Both the position numbers and the translations under genes were made by a program. Source: Myxococcales bacterium (GTDB lineage Bacteria > Myxococcota_A > Polyangia > Polyangiales > Polyangiaceae). Taken from it: a stretch of 53,941 nucleotides of DNA. Shown in pieces: positions 21,142 to 30,565 of the stretch. The notes under the pieces are model-generated. The model was given only the letters and a program-made list of their open reading frames with translations. It did no database searches and was not told the origin of the DNA. Location of the stretch: positions 11,568 through 65,508 of the forward strand of contig PMCK01000589.1 in NCBI GenBank assembly GCA_003154095.1, in the 5' to 3' direction. The stretch's first letter is position 1. The number at the start of each line of letters is the position of its first letter.

Positions 21142-23312
21142 AGTTCGAGCCTCGCCCCGGCCACACCTACGATGGGGAGACCCGTGATAGTGCCGCGCCG
21201 TGTGTAGTCCGGACTGTAGCTGTACTCCTCACCATTCGCATGATTCGTCACGTTGAGTGCTTCTAGGTAAACGACGAGTCGCGTGTCGTCGCTCAGCATG
21301 AAGCTTCGATCGACACGTGCGTCAATCTGCCAGAAAGCAGGCAGGCGAATTGAGTTGTGAGCGCCAAAAATGGGTTGGTACGAGTCGTCCTTTTCGTCGT
21401 AGAACGCGCCCATCACAGGGGTACATGGAGCCCCGCTCGTGTACCGGAAACGCAGCCCGAATTTCCAGCTTCCAAATTCTTTGCTTCCCACAGCAGTGAG
21501 AATACGAGGCTCATCATAGTCAAAGAGCCGCACGTTCGAGCCGGGTGAATCTCGCCGTTCGCTTCGAGAGATCGTGTAGGCAATCCAGCCAAAGAATCCG
21601 TTCCACGGTCTTTGACGAAGCATAATCTGTACGCCGTAGCTGCGACCAGTTCCGCTTTGCAGCAGAGCCGTGGCAAGTTTGGGCGTCGTGTTCGAGTCCC
21701 GAGCCACCAGATGATTCATGGACCGATAAAAACCGCTTACAACAGCCGACAAAGAATCCGTCACGCTGATCGACTCCCCGAGGGTCGCGTGCGTTGCGGT
21801 TTCGGGCCCGAGTGTTGGCGTGCCGAAGACGGCACTCAAATCTTGTGGGGAGGGCGGCTGCGAGTAGAGGCCTGCGGCTGCCAGCACGGCGACGTGGTCT
21901 GACAATCTCAGCCTCGCGCTTACGCGCGGTTCAAACTCTGCCCGCAGCGTTGATTGGCCAATAGACGGGGTTTGTCCGACCCGCGGTGTGCTTCGGCTAG
22001 CTTCGAGCAAATAGCCGTCGAAGCGCAGACCCGGTGTTAGCGTGAGCGGCCCCCAGTCAAAATCGAGACTCGCGTAAGGCGCGACATTGAGAACGAGAGC
22101 AGTCCATGTGTCCGTGTTGGTGTCATCCCCTGGAGGTTGACCAAATACAGTGATGTCGCCCTCGCGCGCCGGAATCGTGAGTGAGCCGTCACGCAAGAGC
22201 CGCGCCCGCGTCCCAGCCATGTCAATACCCATTGCGAGTGTCGCCACTGACTCAACGTGCGACCGATGCTCAGCGCGCAAGCCCCAGCGCAGTGAGCTTT
22301 GATCGAGATCCGCTGGGTTCGATCCAAAGTGAGCGTTGTAATGGCTCTCATCATGACCAATCCAGGGCACCACATCGACACTCGAACCGTCATCGAGCGT
22401 ACGCCGGTATCGCAGATAGACGCGCTCGAACGCATTGCTCGTCGCAAGGCTACGGTTCCGTGCCGGATCGACATTCAGAACGTTCTGAGAGAGCGCATCT
22501 GTGGATGCCAGCATCACCAGATCCAGCGATTCCCTATTTCGGAGTTTCAGTTGAACCTTGGCTTGGTAGTCTTGGTACCGCGGAATTGCAAAATAGTCGG
22601 TAACATTCGGTGCATTCACAGCGGCTAGGGTTCGGTCTAGCCATCCGTAGCGTGCGGCCAGCGCAACGCGTATTCGCTCACCCACTGGCGCGCTCACGAA
22701 CGCAGAGCCATCGAGCGTGCTCGCGTCGACAGTGGCATGAGCGCGGTCCTCCGGAAGCTCGCGGGTATCGAGTCGCACCAGACCACCGATGCCGCGTCCG
22801 TAGTCAGCGCCGTAGGCCCCCGGCGTAAGCGCCACACTTTGTAGCAGCTCACCGTTGAAGGTTGATCGAATCCCACTACCGTGAAAGAGTCGCGGAATCT
22901 CCACGCCATCAACGTAAAGCCGCGTATCTTCCGGTGCGGCACCCCACAGAATGAGCTGATCCGAACCAAACGGTGCCCGTGCAAAACCCGGTAGGCTCTC
23001 GATGATTTTTACAGGGTCGCCCTGCGTTCCAGAGACCTCACGAGCTTGTTCGACGCTCAGTTTCTCTTCAAAGGCGTCGTGACGCGGTCGCAAACCTCGC
23101 ACAATGATCTCGGTAGAAGGCGCGGCACTCACTTCCCTTGCCGGAGACATTTGCCCGGATGCCAACGGCTGCAATTCGGAGTTCGAAGACTCTGGTTCTT
23201 GCGACAGGTGACCGCCGGCCTCCGCCTGACCATGCGCTGCGCTCGGCGCAAAAATCGATACTGCCGGCAGTGCCATCACAAACAAGCGACCAGGCAACGA
23301 GCTCGTGCTCAC
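21138..23312 (-). CDS. TonB-dependent outer-membrane receptor
   Basis: Plug-like EIIVRGLRPRHDAFEEKLSVEQAREVSGTQGDPVKIIESLPG...VDGVEIPRLFHGSGIRSTFN; C-terminal beta-barrel. Confidence 0.9.
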   Translation of the reverse strand: MSTSSLPGRLFVMALPAVSIFAPSAAHGQAEAGGHLSQEPESSNSELQPLASGQMSPAREVSAAPSTEIIVRGLRPRHDAFEEKLSVEQAREVSGTQGDPVKIIESLPGFARAPFGSDQLILWGAAPEDTRLYVDGVEIPRLFHGSGIRSTFNGELLQSVALTPGAYGADYGRGIGGLVRLDTRELPEDRAHATVDASTLDGSAFVSAPVGERIRVALAARYGWLDRTLAAVNAPNVTDYFAIPRYQDYQAKVQLKLRNRESLDLVMLASTDALSQNVLNVDPARNRSLATSNAFERVYLRYRRTLDDGSSVDVVPWIGHDESHYNAHFGSNPADLDQSSLRWGLRAEHRSHVESVATLAMGIDMAGTRARLLRDGSLTIPAREGDITVFGQPPGDDTNTDTWTALVLNVAPYASLDFDWGPLTLTPGLRFDGYLLEASRSTPRVGQTPSIGQSTLRAEFEPRVSARLRLSDHVAVLAAAGLYSQPPSPQDLSAVFGTPTLGPETATHATLGESISVTDSLSAVVSGFYRSMNHLVARDSNTTPKLATALLQSGTGRSYGVQIMLRQRPWNGFFGWIAYTISRSERRDSPGSNVRLFDYDEPRILTAVGSKEFGSWKFGLRFRYTSGAPCTPVMGAFYDEKDDSYQPIFGAHNSIRLPAFWQIDARVDRSFMLSDDTRLVVYLEALNVTNHANGEEYSYSPDYTRRGTITGLPIVGVAGARLEL

Positions 23313-24220
23313 GGCACATTAAACCCAACGGCGAGCACGCCCGCGCCACGGTCGTGCGGCCCCCTTGTGTCTGAATCAAAAGCCGTTCCGGTGACTTCGA
23401 CCAGAGTCGTGCCATCGAGAACGACTCGAACTATCCAGTGTGCACTTGTCTGCCCGCAGAGCGAAGGCGTATCCACGCGTACCAGGTAATGCCCCGAGGG
23501 AGGCGTCGTCTCCCACGAGACGTCCTCTTGTCGTAGACCGTCGATGATGCAATCAGCATTGGAGTCAAAATCGAGTATTCCGTGCCCCACCGGTGATGCT
23601 GACGAGTGCGGCGCAAATGCATCCTGTGAACTGGGGGCTCCGTGGTAGATTTCGTTGCCGAGTGGGTCGAGCACATGCAAGTCGACGTCTGCCTCGGTGT
23701 CCCATGTCAGCGTGACAACGAGCTCACCTTGAACCGACCGGGACGGTGGCGCTGAGAGCGCCGTCAACGTTCGTACGCTGGGCGGTCCGAAGTGACCGGC
23801 ATTGTCAACTGCGTGAACCTCGAGTGAATAGGCACCCGGTTGGAGCGTGGTAGAAAAAGCCGCTGTGGCACGGAACGTGGGCAGCGTTGGGGCGGAAACA
23901 TCTGGAACACCGGCGGGGACAATCCAGTAACCTTCGTCGTCACTGAGCGCGAGAGTTGCGGCTGTTGCCAATGTCCCTAGCGCACCCTTGATGGGCTTGT
24001 TTGAATAACCTGGCCAAATGGTGTTGGTGAGCAGATCGACGCCGGCTACTTCGGGCCCGCTCTGAGGAGTCGGCATCGGGCCTGCCACGAACTGTCCGCC
24101 CGCAATCCGCATGCGCGCATTCAGCGCCGGATCATCCGATGCTCCGTTCGAGCAGCCTATTATTGTTGCCGCGGCACCAAAAGCCCAGCTGCGGCCGTGC
24201 ACGAGTACCGGGTGCATCAA
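23309..24220 (-). CDS. secreted lipoprotein with DUF2135-like domain
   Basis: Lipobox-like TIIGC; VVTLTWDTEADVDLHVLDPLGNEIYHG. Confidence 0.65.
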   Translation of the reverse strand: MMHPVLVHGRSWAFGAAATIIGCSNGASDDPALNARMRIAGGQFVAGPMPTPQSGPEVAGVDLLTNTIWPGYSNKPIKGALGTLATAATLALSDDEGYWIVPAGVPDVSAPTLPTFRATAAFSTTLQPGAYSLEVHAVDNAGHFGPPSVRTLTALSAPPSRSVQGELVVTLTWDTEADVDLHVLDPLGNEIYHGAPSSQDAFAPHSSASPVGHGILDFDSNADCIIDGLRQEDVSWETTPPSGHYLVRVDTPSLCGQTSAHWIVRVVLDGTTLVEVTGTAFDSDTRGPHDRGAGVLAVGFNVP

Positions 24221-25650
24221 AACCTCACCTGGGCGCGAACGGTGATTGCATCACTCTTGAGATTCGTCGGGGCACCGTTCGCACCGCGACCAAGCGCATT
24301 GCGATTAATGTCGTATTCGATCGCCAGGCGAGCATCGTCATAGCGAAGCATCGCGAGCAGGGCGCAGGTGCTGTAGCTGCGGTCGCGCGGCACCACTTGG
24401 ACCGCCCGCTGTTCGCTGGCTTCCTGGTCTGGATTATAGCGGTCGTAACGAATCCCAATCAGACCGAAAGCCGTGATCTCTTGCGTGGCGCCCAGGTACC
24501 ACCCGAGCTCATGCAAGTCGCGACCGACACTGACGGGATCGGCTGGCTCAACGCCGCGGTCCAGGTTACTCGCGCGTACGATCTCTGCGCGAAGGTTCAA
24601 CTCAGCGTGCGGCGCGAATCGAATCGCGAGCCTTGCGTCGCCTCCCAGCGCAAAGCGGTGAAATTGCTGCGAGGGCGTTGCTGACGAACCGGGAACTACC
24701 TGAATCTCCGTTGCTTGCACAATCCCGTCACCATTGTCGTCGCGCCACACCAGCTGATCTTTCGTGGTCGGCGTGCCCTCGTGAAAGCCGTTGCCCGTGT
24801 CAGCAGACACTCCCACATCAAGAACTATTGCTGGCGTAATCTCCGCGTGCGTACCGAGCCTTCCCACGAACTCTTTGGTTCGATTGGGGGCAACTGCGGG
24901 AAAGACCTTGTCACCCAGGGGATGACCATTCATTACGGCTACGGCTAGTTCGGCGAAGCGGTACCGGCCTAGAAGGCGCGCGCCCAAGTCGAATTCCCCG
25001 GGAAAAAGCGCACGCATTACGGTGGAACGGTCGAGAAAGGGTCGGTCAACGTCGAACTCCGGCACTTCGAACCCAAACGGTATCTTCATCAGGCCCGCAG
25101 TCGCGGTAAGTCGAGGCTGGCTCGGATCGGCCGACTCTGTCGAATGCAGCGAGACCTCGGCGTCAATCGGGCGAACTTGCGGACCATTAGTCGTATTCGC
25201 GTCAATCTCGAGCGCTCCGCTCAATAATCCACGCTTGGCATCGACTCGAACGTGCCCGCGCCGGAGCGTGAAGCGATCTTGATTCAGCGGCTTTCCGGTC
25301 GAATAATTGATTTCATCCTGTGAGGCTTGATTGTGCAAAGTCCAGTCAATTTGCACATAACCCGACACGCGCACCTTAGACTTTTCACGAGCGCGCTGCT
25401 CTTCGAGCGCCTTGAGCCGAGTGATCGCGTTGGACTGTTCCGCAAGCTGCGCTCGAATTGTTGCTACATCATCGACCGAAACCGATTGCGGGGATTCCGG
25501 CCGCCCCGCAGGCGCGCTTGTTTGCGCGCCTGCGGGACTTGTGTGAATCAGGTTGAGGAGCACTCCGGAGCTGGCGAGCCTATGAAGCCATCGCTCGCGA
25601 GCTGACAAAGATTGGTGAAGTTTAGCCCAGCAACTAAAACGCGTGCTCAA
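24217..25650 (-). CDS. OprO/OprP-like porin
   Basis: Signal peptide, coiled coil, FTLRRGHVRVDAKRGLLSGALEIDAN... phosphate-selective-porin-like barrel ending in Phe. Confidence 0.75.
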   Translation of the reverse strand: MSTRFSCWAKLHQSLSARERWLHRLASSGVLLNLIHTSPAGAQTSAPAGRPESPQSVSVDDVATIRAQLAEQSNAITRLKALEEQRAREKSKVRVSGYVQIDWTLHNQASQDEINYSTGKPLNQDRFTLRRGHVRVDAKRGLLSGALEIDANTTNGPQVRPIDAEVSLHSTESADPSQPRLTATAGLMKIPFGFEVPEFDVDRPFLDRSTVMRALFPGEFDLGARLLGRYRFAELAVAVMNGHPLGDKVFPAVAPNRTKEFVGRLGTHAEITPAIVLDVGVSADTGNGFHEGTPTTKDQLVWRDDNGDGIVQATEIQVVPGSSATPSQQFHRFALGGDARLAIRFAPHAELNLRAEIVRASNLDRGVEPADPVSVGRDLHELGWYLGATQEITAFGLIGIRYDRYNPDQEASEQRAVQVVPRDRSYSTCALLAMLRYDDARLAIEYDINRNALGRGANGAPTNLKSDAITVRAQVRF

Positions 25651-25661
25651 ACTTCACCCCT

Positions 25662-27248
25662 TTAGGGCAATGGTGTAAGTCCGCCTGCCGGAACCACAAC
25701 GGTCTTCGTCACACCGGGCGCGTTCGTGCAGGCATTGATGATATCGGCGTGGGTAGTGGGTGTGCCACTGAAGCAGGTCGAGGTTGGCGTGCCGGCAGTC
25801 GATACGCCGTCAGGCTCGCAGAAACCATGGTTGCAAGTGCCGGCACTGCAATCAGCAATGGATGAGCAAGCCTTGCAGCCATTGGGTGTTCCGCTGGCAC
25901 CTGGGACTTTGCTTAGGTAGTAGCAGGTACAAGACTCTGCAGGGCTATATGGACTCAGATCTCCGCCGTCGGCACTGCGAGTCACGTGCATAGCGCAATC
26001 AGGGATGAGCCCGACCTTGACTACGTCCGCAAGAGCATCGAAAGTAGTGCCGCCATTCGGGGGTTCGGCCTCCGCATGACCGAGCACCAAGTCGGTGATG
26101 TATTTGACCGTGGGGTTCGTGGGCACATTCGAGCCATCGACGCTGGTAATGTATACGGTGGGCGACCACAGGGTGTAGTGACCGTCACGAAGATTCTGCT
26201 TGTCGAAGCTGGTGGACGTCGAATCCGGATAGTACGCTGCGTTTTGATTGAATGCCTGAAACGCGAGCGTCTTAATGCCTTTGCTGCGGCTGCTGTCGTA
26301 GACTTCTGCGCCCAGAATGCCAATCGTCGGCTCCGGCTGCGCCGATGTTGACACTGCCGTGACCACATCACTCGAGGCTGCTTCCGGCACGCCCTTCCAT
26401 TTACTGGGCGGCACGTCGATATTCTTCGCCGTCGCGACCAAGGTGCTCTTGGTGGAGGGCCGGATGAACATGAAACTCTCGTTGTTCCACGGGTTGTACG
26501 TTGGTGCGAGCGGGTTAGCGGCGCCGAAACCAAAGGCGTAATAAGCTTCCTCCGCCCAAATTGCCGTTTGATCGCTCGCGGTTGGAACAATGAATGTGTA
26601 GGCCTGAACTGGGCCCTGGATCAGACCCAGATTGGAACCTGCTGGGGGCCCGCCAAGTCCACAGCTTTGCACGAACAGCGCGGAGATCGCCACGTCAACC
26701 GAGACCCCAGTGGCGCCCGTCGTGCAGGTGGGTTCCGCCATGGACGGCGTCCAAGTCGGATTCTCAGCGGTCGAGGGAATGTACTTGAGCGTGCCATTGG
26801 GCACGACCTTGGCGCCGGTGTAGATGTCGTTCGTCAACGTGCACGAGCCCGTTAGATTGAACACTATCGTAATGTTTGCGGTGTCCCTCAGGCGGCGGCC
26901 GAGATTCTTGAGCAGATTCTCCTGAGTATCACCGGACTCGATATAGACAATCTTTCCCGGCAACGTAGCGCAGGAGCCATCAAATGTCGTGCCGCCGGCA
27001 TCCGGGGGCGTGGTTGCATCCTCAGCGCCTGCATCGTCAGTGCTGGTTGAGCCTGTAACGCTTCCACCCGCACCACCCAAATCAGGGGAGCCACCTGCGC
27101 TATTCACACTGGACGTGCCGCCATCGGTATTCGCGACACCACCCGTTGGACCTGCAACCCCATTCTGGCTTGGCTGTTTGCTGCTGCTGCAGCCTGCGAT
27201 AATCGTGGCGATTGCAAGGAGAGTTGAAGTGGCACTGAGACAGTTCAT
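25662..27248 (-). CDS. lipoprotein with PstS/PBP-like body and Cys-rich C-terminus
   Basis: Lipobox TIIAGC, GGAGGS linker, KIVYIESGDTQENLLKNLGRRLRD, CKACSSIADCSAGTCNHGFCEPDG. Confidence 0.55.
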   Translation of the reverse strand: MNCLSATSTLLAIATIIAGCSSSKQPSQNGVAGPTGGVANTDGGTSSVNSAGGSPDLGGAGGSVTGSTSTDDAGAEDATTPPDAGGTTFDGSCATLPGKIVYIESGDTQENLLKNLGRRLRDTANITIVFNLTGSCTLTNDIYTGAKVVPNGTLKYIPSTAENPTWTPSMAEPTCTTGATGVSVDVAISALFVQSCGLGGPPAGSNLGLIQGPVQAYTFIVPTASDQTAIWAEEAYYAFGFGAANPLAPTYNPWNNESFMFIRPSTKSTLVATAKNIDVPPSKWKGVPEAASSDVVTAVSTSAQPEPTIGILGAEVYDSSRSKGIKTLAFQAFNQNAAYYPDSTSTSFDKQNLRDGHYTLWSPTVYITSVDGSNVPTNPTVKYITDLVLGHAEAEPPNGGTTFDALADVVKVGLIPDCAMHVTRSADGGDLSPYSPAESCTCYYLSKVPGASGTPNGCKACSSIADCSAGTCNHGFCEPDGVSTAGTPTSTCFSGTPTTHADIINACTNAPGVTKTVVVPAGGLTPLP

Positions 27249-27273
27249 GGACTAATCGTTCCTTTCTACAGAA

Positions 27274-28380
27274 CTACGCGGCGAGAATGTCAGCAACGCG
27301 GTCACCGCATGACCCAACGTCGTAACCCAACGACGAAAGCTCGCGACGTAGCGGCGCAGCCGTCATGACGTCGAACAGGCGAGCCATGCGAGGATCGTTG
27401 AGCTCGTCGAGGGGAACTACGAGATCGTAGCGTTCCTCGGCAATGGGTACGAAGGTGAGACCAAACACAAGTGCCGCATCGCGAGTCGCAATGCCCACGT
27501 CGGCGGCTCCGATGCTGACCGCATGAGCCACTTCCAGGTGCCCCGACACTTGAATTGCTGCGTCGCGAGCAATATCGACGGATAGCCCAGCTCGCTTGAG
27601 TTCTCGATCCAGCAATCTTCTAGCGCCTGAGCCGGGTTCTCTGGAAACTACGCGCAGGCCCTTCTTTCCAAGGTGCGACGCCTGGGATACTCCCATTGGA
27701 TTGCCGCGGGCGACAACGAGGCCAGCTTCCCAACGCGCAAAAGTAATAAGGGCAACTGCGCGTTTCGGGCTGTGCCGACGCACATCGGGAACATTCGACT
27801 CCCCAGTTTTTAGGTCCACGAGGTGAACCCCCGCTACATGGGTCTGATGCTGACTGAGCGCTTCGAGCGCCTTCATGCTGGAACGTCCTAACCAAAGGAA
27901 ACGTCCTGGTCCGGAGTGAGCGTTGAGCCTATCGGCGAGTAGCCCGAGGGCTGGGGCGCAACCCATGATGACAACGTTTTGTCGCAACTCGGAATCTGGA
28001 CGAAGTTGCTCGACTTCGACTTTACCACTCTTGGTCTTCGCGACCAGTGCGTCTGCTGACCGAGCAATGCCTTCGCGGTCGAGCGAATAGGACAGCCATC
28101 GTCCTGAAATATGAGCGAGTGCAACACGACCCGCGTTGGCTTCAGTCACCGCCTCTGTCATGAGCCGAGCATCGACCGTCGTTGCTCCAAATAGAGACTC
28201 GACAGGACAATCGAGTGCTCTCGCGATGCGCAAAGCGACATCAACGGCGGGAATGGCCCGCCCGGCTTCGATAGCGTGTACACTTTGTCGGGTAAGGCCG
28301 ATAGTTGCAGCTAGTGTCACTTGCGAGAGGCCACGCGCTTCGCGCAGCTCACGCACACGGTTTGACCCTGCGTCTGCCAT
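27274..28380 (-). CDS. XRE-family HTH regulator with PBP-like (molybdate-type) ligand-binding domain
   Basis: HTH VRELREARGLSQVTLAATIGLTRQSVHAIEAGRAIPAVDVALRIARAL; PBP-like LVVARGNPMGVSQASHLGKKGLRVVSREPGSGARRLLDREL. Confidence 0.85.
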   Translation of the reverse strand: MADAGSNRVRELREARGLSQVTLAATIGLTRQSVHAIEAGRAIPAVDVALRIARALDCPVESLFGATTVDARLMTEAVTEANAGRVALAHISGRWLSYSLDREGIARSADALVAKTKSGKVEVEQLRPDSELRQNVVIMGCAPALGLLADRLNAHSGPGRFLWLGRSSMKALEALSQHQTHVAGVHLVDLKTGESNVPDVRRHSPKRAVALITFARWEAGLVVARGNPMGVSQASHLGKKGLRVVSREPGSGARRLLDRELKRAGLSVDIARDAAIQVSGHLEVAHAVSIGAADVGIATRDAALVFGLTFVPIAEERYDLVVPLDELNDPRMARLFDVMTAAPLRRELSSLGYDVGSCGDRVADILAA

Positions 28381-28478
28381 ATCGGGAATCCTCGACGTTG
28401 TTGAATTGATGGTGGGATATCACCGGGAAGCGCGACACTGAATAGCGGCCGCGTCTCGCGACGAACGACACGTAGGAC

Positions 28479-28504
28479 TTACATCATGTATAGGCAACAC
28501 GCCA
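28479..28504. promoter_or_regulatory. conserved operator-like motif, copy 1: TTACATCATGT-N8-CACGCCA
   Basis: 18 fixed bases with identical N8 spacing match 31802..31827; contains perfect palindrome TACATCATGTA. Confidence 0.6.
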
Positions 28505-28514
28505 CGAGAAATAT

Positions 28515-28528
28515 GTACAAAGGCGAAC
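28515..28528 (-). promoter_or_regulatory. VnfA-like UAS match in reverse orientation (GTTC-GCCTTT-GTAC on minus strand)
   Basis: GTAC-AAAGGC-GAAC on plus strand; no sigma-54 promoter found nearby. Confidence 0.25.
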
Positions 28529-28759
28529 TAAGTCTCTGCAGCGTCATCGCCGTTTCGATGATGTTTCGAATGAGTGTATCCGGCTATTGCTTCCTGTGTC
28601 GTGCTCGTTGACTTGCGTGATTCGCTTCACTGACACTCCATCTTCAAGTATTCTGCAATACGCCTGTTAGCGCCGTTCGGAATGGAATCCATTTGTTGGC
28701 ATCTAACAGGGTGTCATTCTGGCACCTGAACAGCATTGATTGAATTTGCGATCGCCGCA

Positions 28760-30556
28760 TCACTGCGGAGGGTTGACCATGTCGAGCCGTAGAACATTCA
28801 GGAAATCAATGATTGCGGGTTCAAGTGCGGCGTCGAATGGTGGCAGGAATCGCTCGGCATCTCCCACCGTCAGCGTGCTGTCGGCGGGAAGCCCTGCGGT
28901 TCGATGGGCGTCGATCACGGATGTGAGACCACCGTAGGTTCCGCCATGACCATAGGGAAGCGTGAAAGCGACGCCTCTTAGATCCGACGTTTCAAATGCG
29001 CCAACAAGATTGGGCGTAGCGACGGGGTTCGGAGGCAAAGTTGTAGGCACAGAATCACTGTACTTGCCTGTTCGTCGGAACTCGCTGGCAATTAGGAATG
29101 CAATACCATCAGAGCGACCAGGATCTGCAGTCTTGTCGGGTCTCCCGGTTGGGAATCTCAGGTTGTGAAACGAATCATCCGCAAGGCGGGGCCCGTAATG
29201 ACACTGAGCGCATCCTGCCGAGAAGTACGCAAGAAGGCCATCCTTCTGCCGCGCCGTGAGTGCGCTGAGGTCGCCATTCGCATAGGAATCCAGGGGACTT
29301 TCCATCACGCGGAGACTTCTCAAGTAGGCCGCGACGGATTTGCCCATGTTCACCAATACGCGCGTGACGGCGTCCTGGTCGGCAGCCGCCATTGAATCCC
29401 ACTCTGGGGTTCCGGGCATACCTGCAGGTGGGAAGCGGGTTGTGTCGTCGAGCGGTGGCATGGGGCCGAAGATGGCCTCGTATTCAGAGCGATAGCTCGT
29501 GAAAATGGCATGTGCCGCAAACAGTCGCGAAGAAGCATACTCGAAATCAAGTTCGACGGGGAGGACCGAGAGCATCCAGAGCGAATCGGCAACACCTGCC
29601 CAAGACAGCCACTTGCGATAACCCGCGAGCACGATGCTCGGCACGTTGCGAGTACCGAACTTTGCGCCCTCGGGCGGCACCTCTTTACCGTCTGTCAGGA
29701 GCAGGGCTGGATTGTGACAGCTGCGACAGCTTACCTGCTGCGGCGAGAATTTGGGCGTCTCAAAGAACGTGAGACCAAGTGCTGCCGCGTTCGGATCGTC
29801 CGCCACATGGTTGGTTGGATCAGGTGGTGGCGGTTGATTGAGGCGCATGGCCGCAATCATGTCCCATTGGTCGCGCGTAAAGCGGTCGTCGTACTTCACG
29901 GATGGCTCCGCTGAAGGTGGAGTCTTTCCATCGAGTTGCGCCAACACCTGCCGAAACGCTGCGGTGACGTCGTCAGGCGCTGGGTTCGACAGCGCAAGCA
30001 TCGGTCTTAGGTTCCGTGCATCCACTATTAGGTACAATGGCAACGCTGGATGCGGGTCAAAGAACGGCGCAAGAGTAAACGTTGGATCGGCAAGTACTGG
30101 GATCTGTCCATCGCCGTGGGCTCCATACGACGGGAGATCGCTGCTCGATGCGAGCTGGTTGTTGTCATTGGCAAGTAGCAAATCGACGAGTTGAACCCGG
30201 AAAGCGACATCCGCCGCGAGAAGTTCCGAAGTATTGTCGGAGTGCCAGCGGCAGGTGCCACACCAACCAGCGACCGTGCGCAGCACCAGGAGACTTGGAT
30301 TCGATGAACACGAAGTCGCAAAGGACTGAAGCGAAATGTTTCCGTCTTCTGCAGTAAACTCGAGATTGGGAAGCGATGAACCAAACGAAAGTGTGGCCCC
30401 AGCGTCGAGCGCCGCAGAATTACATTCGCCCCCAGCATCGGAGGAAACGCTGGGTTGGGGAGCCGACCCGCTATTGGAGCAGGATGCAACTGCTAAGAAC
30501 AACGGAAATAGACTCGCGAGGGCTAGAACCCTGAAAAGGTCGCAACGGATTTTCAC
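28760..30556 (-). CDS. di-heme cytochrome c peroxidase/MauG-like with N-terminal thioredoxin-like domain
   Basis: WCGTC thioredoxin-like site; heme motifs CRSCH and CAQCH; lipobox ASC. Confidence 0.8.
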   Translation of the reverse strand: MKIRCDLFRVLALASLFPLFLAVASCSNSGSAPQPSVSSDAGGECNSAALDAGATLSFGSSLPNLEFTAEDGNISLQSFATSCSSNPSLLVLRTVAGWCGTCRWHSDNTSELLAADVAFRVQLVDLLLANDNNQLASSSDLPSYGAHGDGQIPVLADPTFTLAPFFDPHPALPLYLIVDARNLRPMLALSNPAPDDVTAAFRQVLAQLDGKTPPSAEPSVKYDDRFTRDQWDMIAAMRLNQPPPPDPTNHVADDPNAAALGLTFFETPKFSPQQVSCRSCHNPALLLTDGKEVPPEGAKFGTRNVPSIVLAGYRKWLSWAGVADSLWMLSVLPVELDFEYASSRLFAAHAIFTSYRSEYEAIFGPMPPLDDTTRFPPAGMPGTPEWDSMAAADQDAVTRVLVNMGKSVAAYLRSLRVMESPLDSYANGDLSALTARQKDGLLAYFSAGCAQCHYGPRLADDSFHNLRFPTGRPDKTADPGRSDGIAFLIASEFRRTGKYSDSVPTTLPPNPVATPNLVGAFETSDLRGVAFTLPYGHGGTYGGLTSVIDAHRTAGLPADSTLTVGDAERFLPPFDAALEPAIIDFLNVLRLDMVNPPQ

Positions 30557-30565
30557 GATGACACC

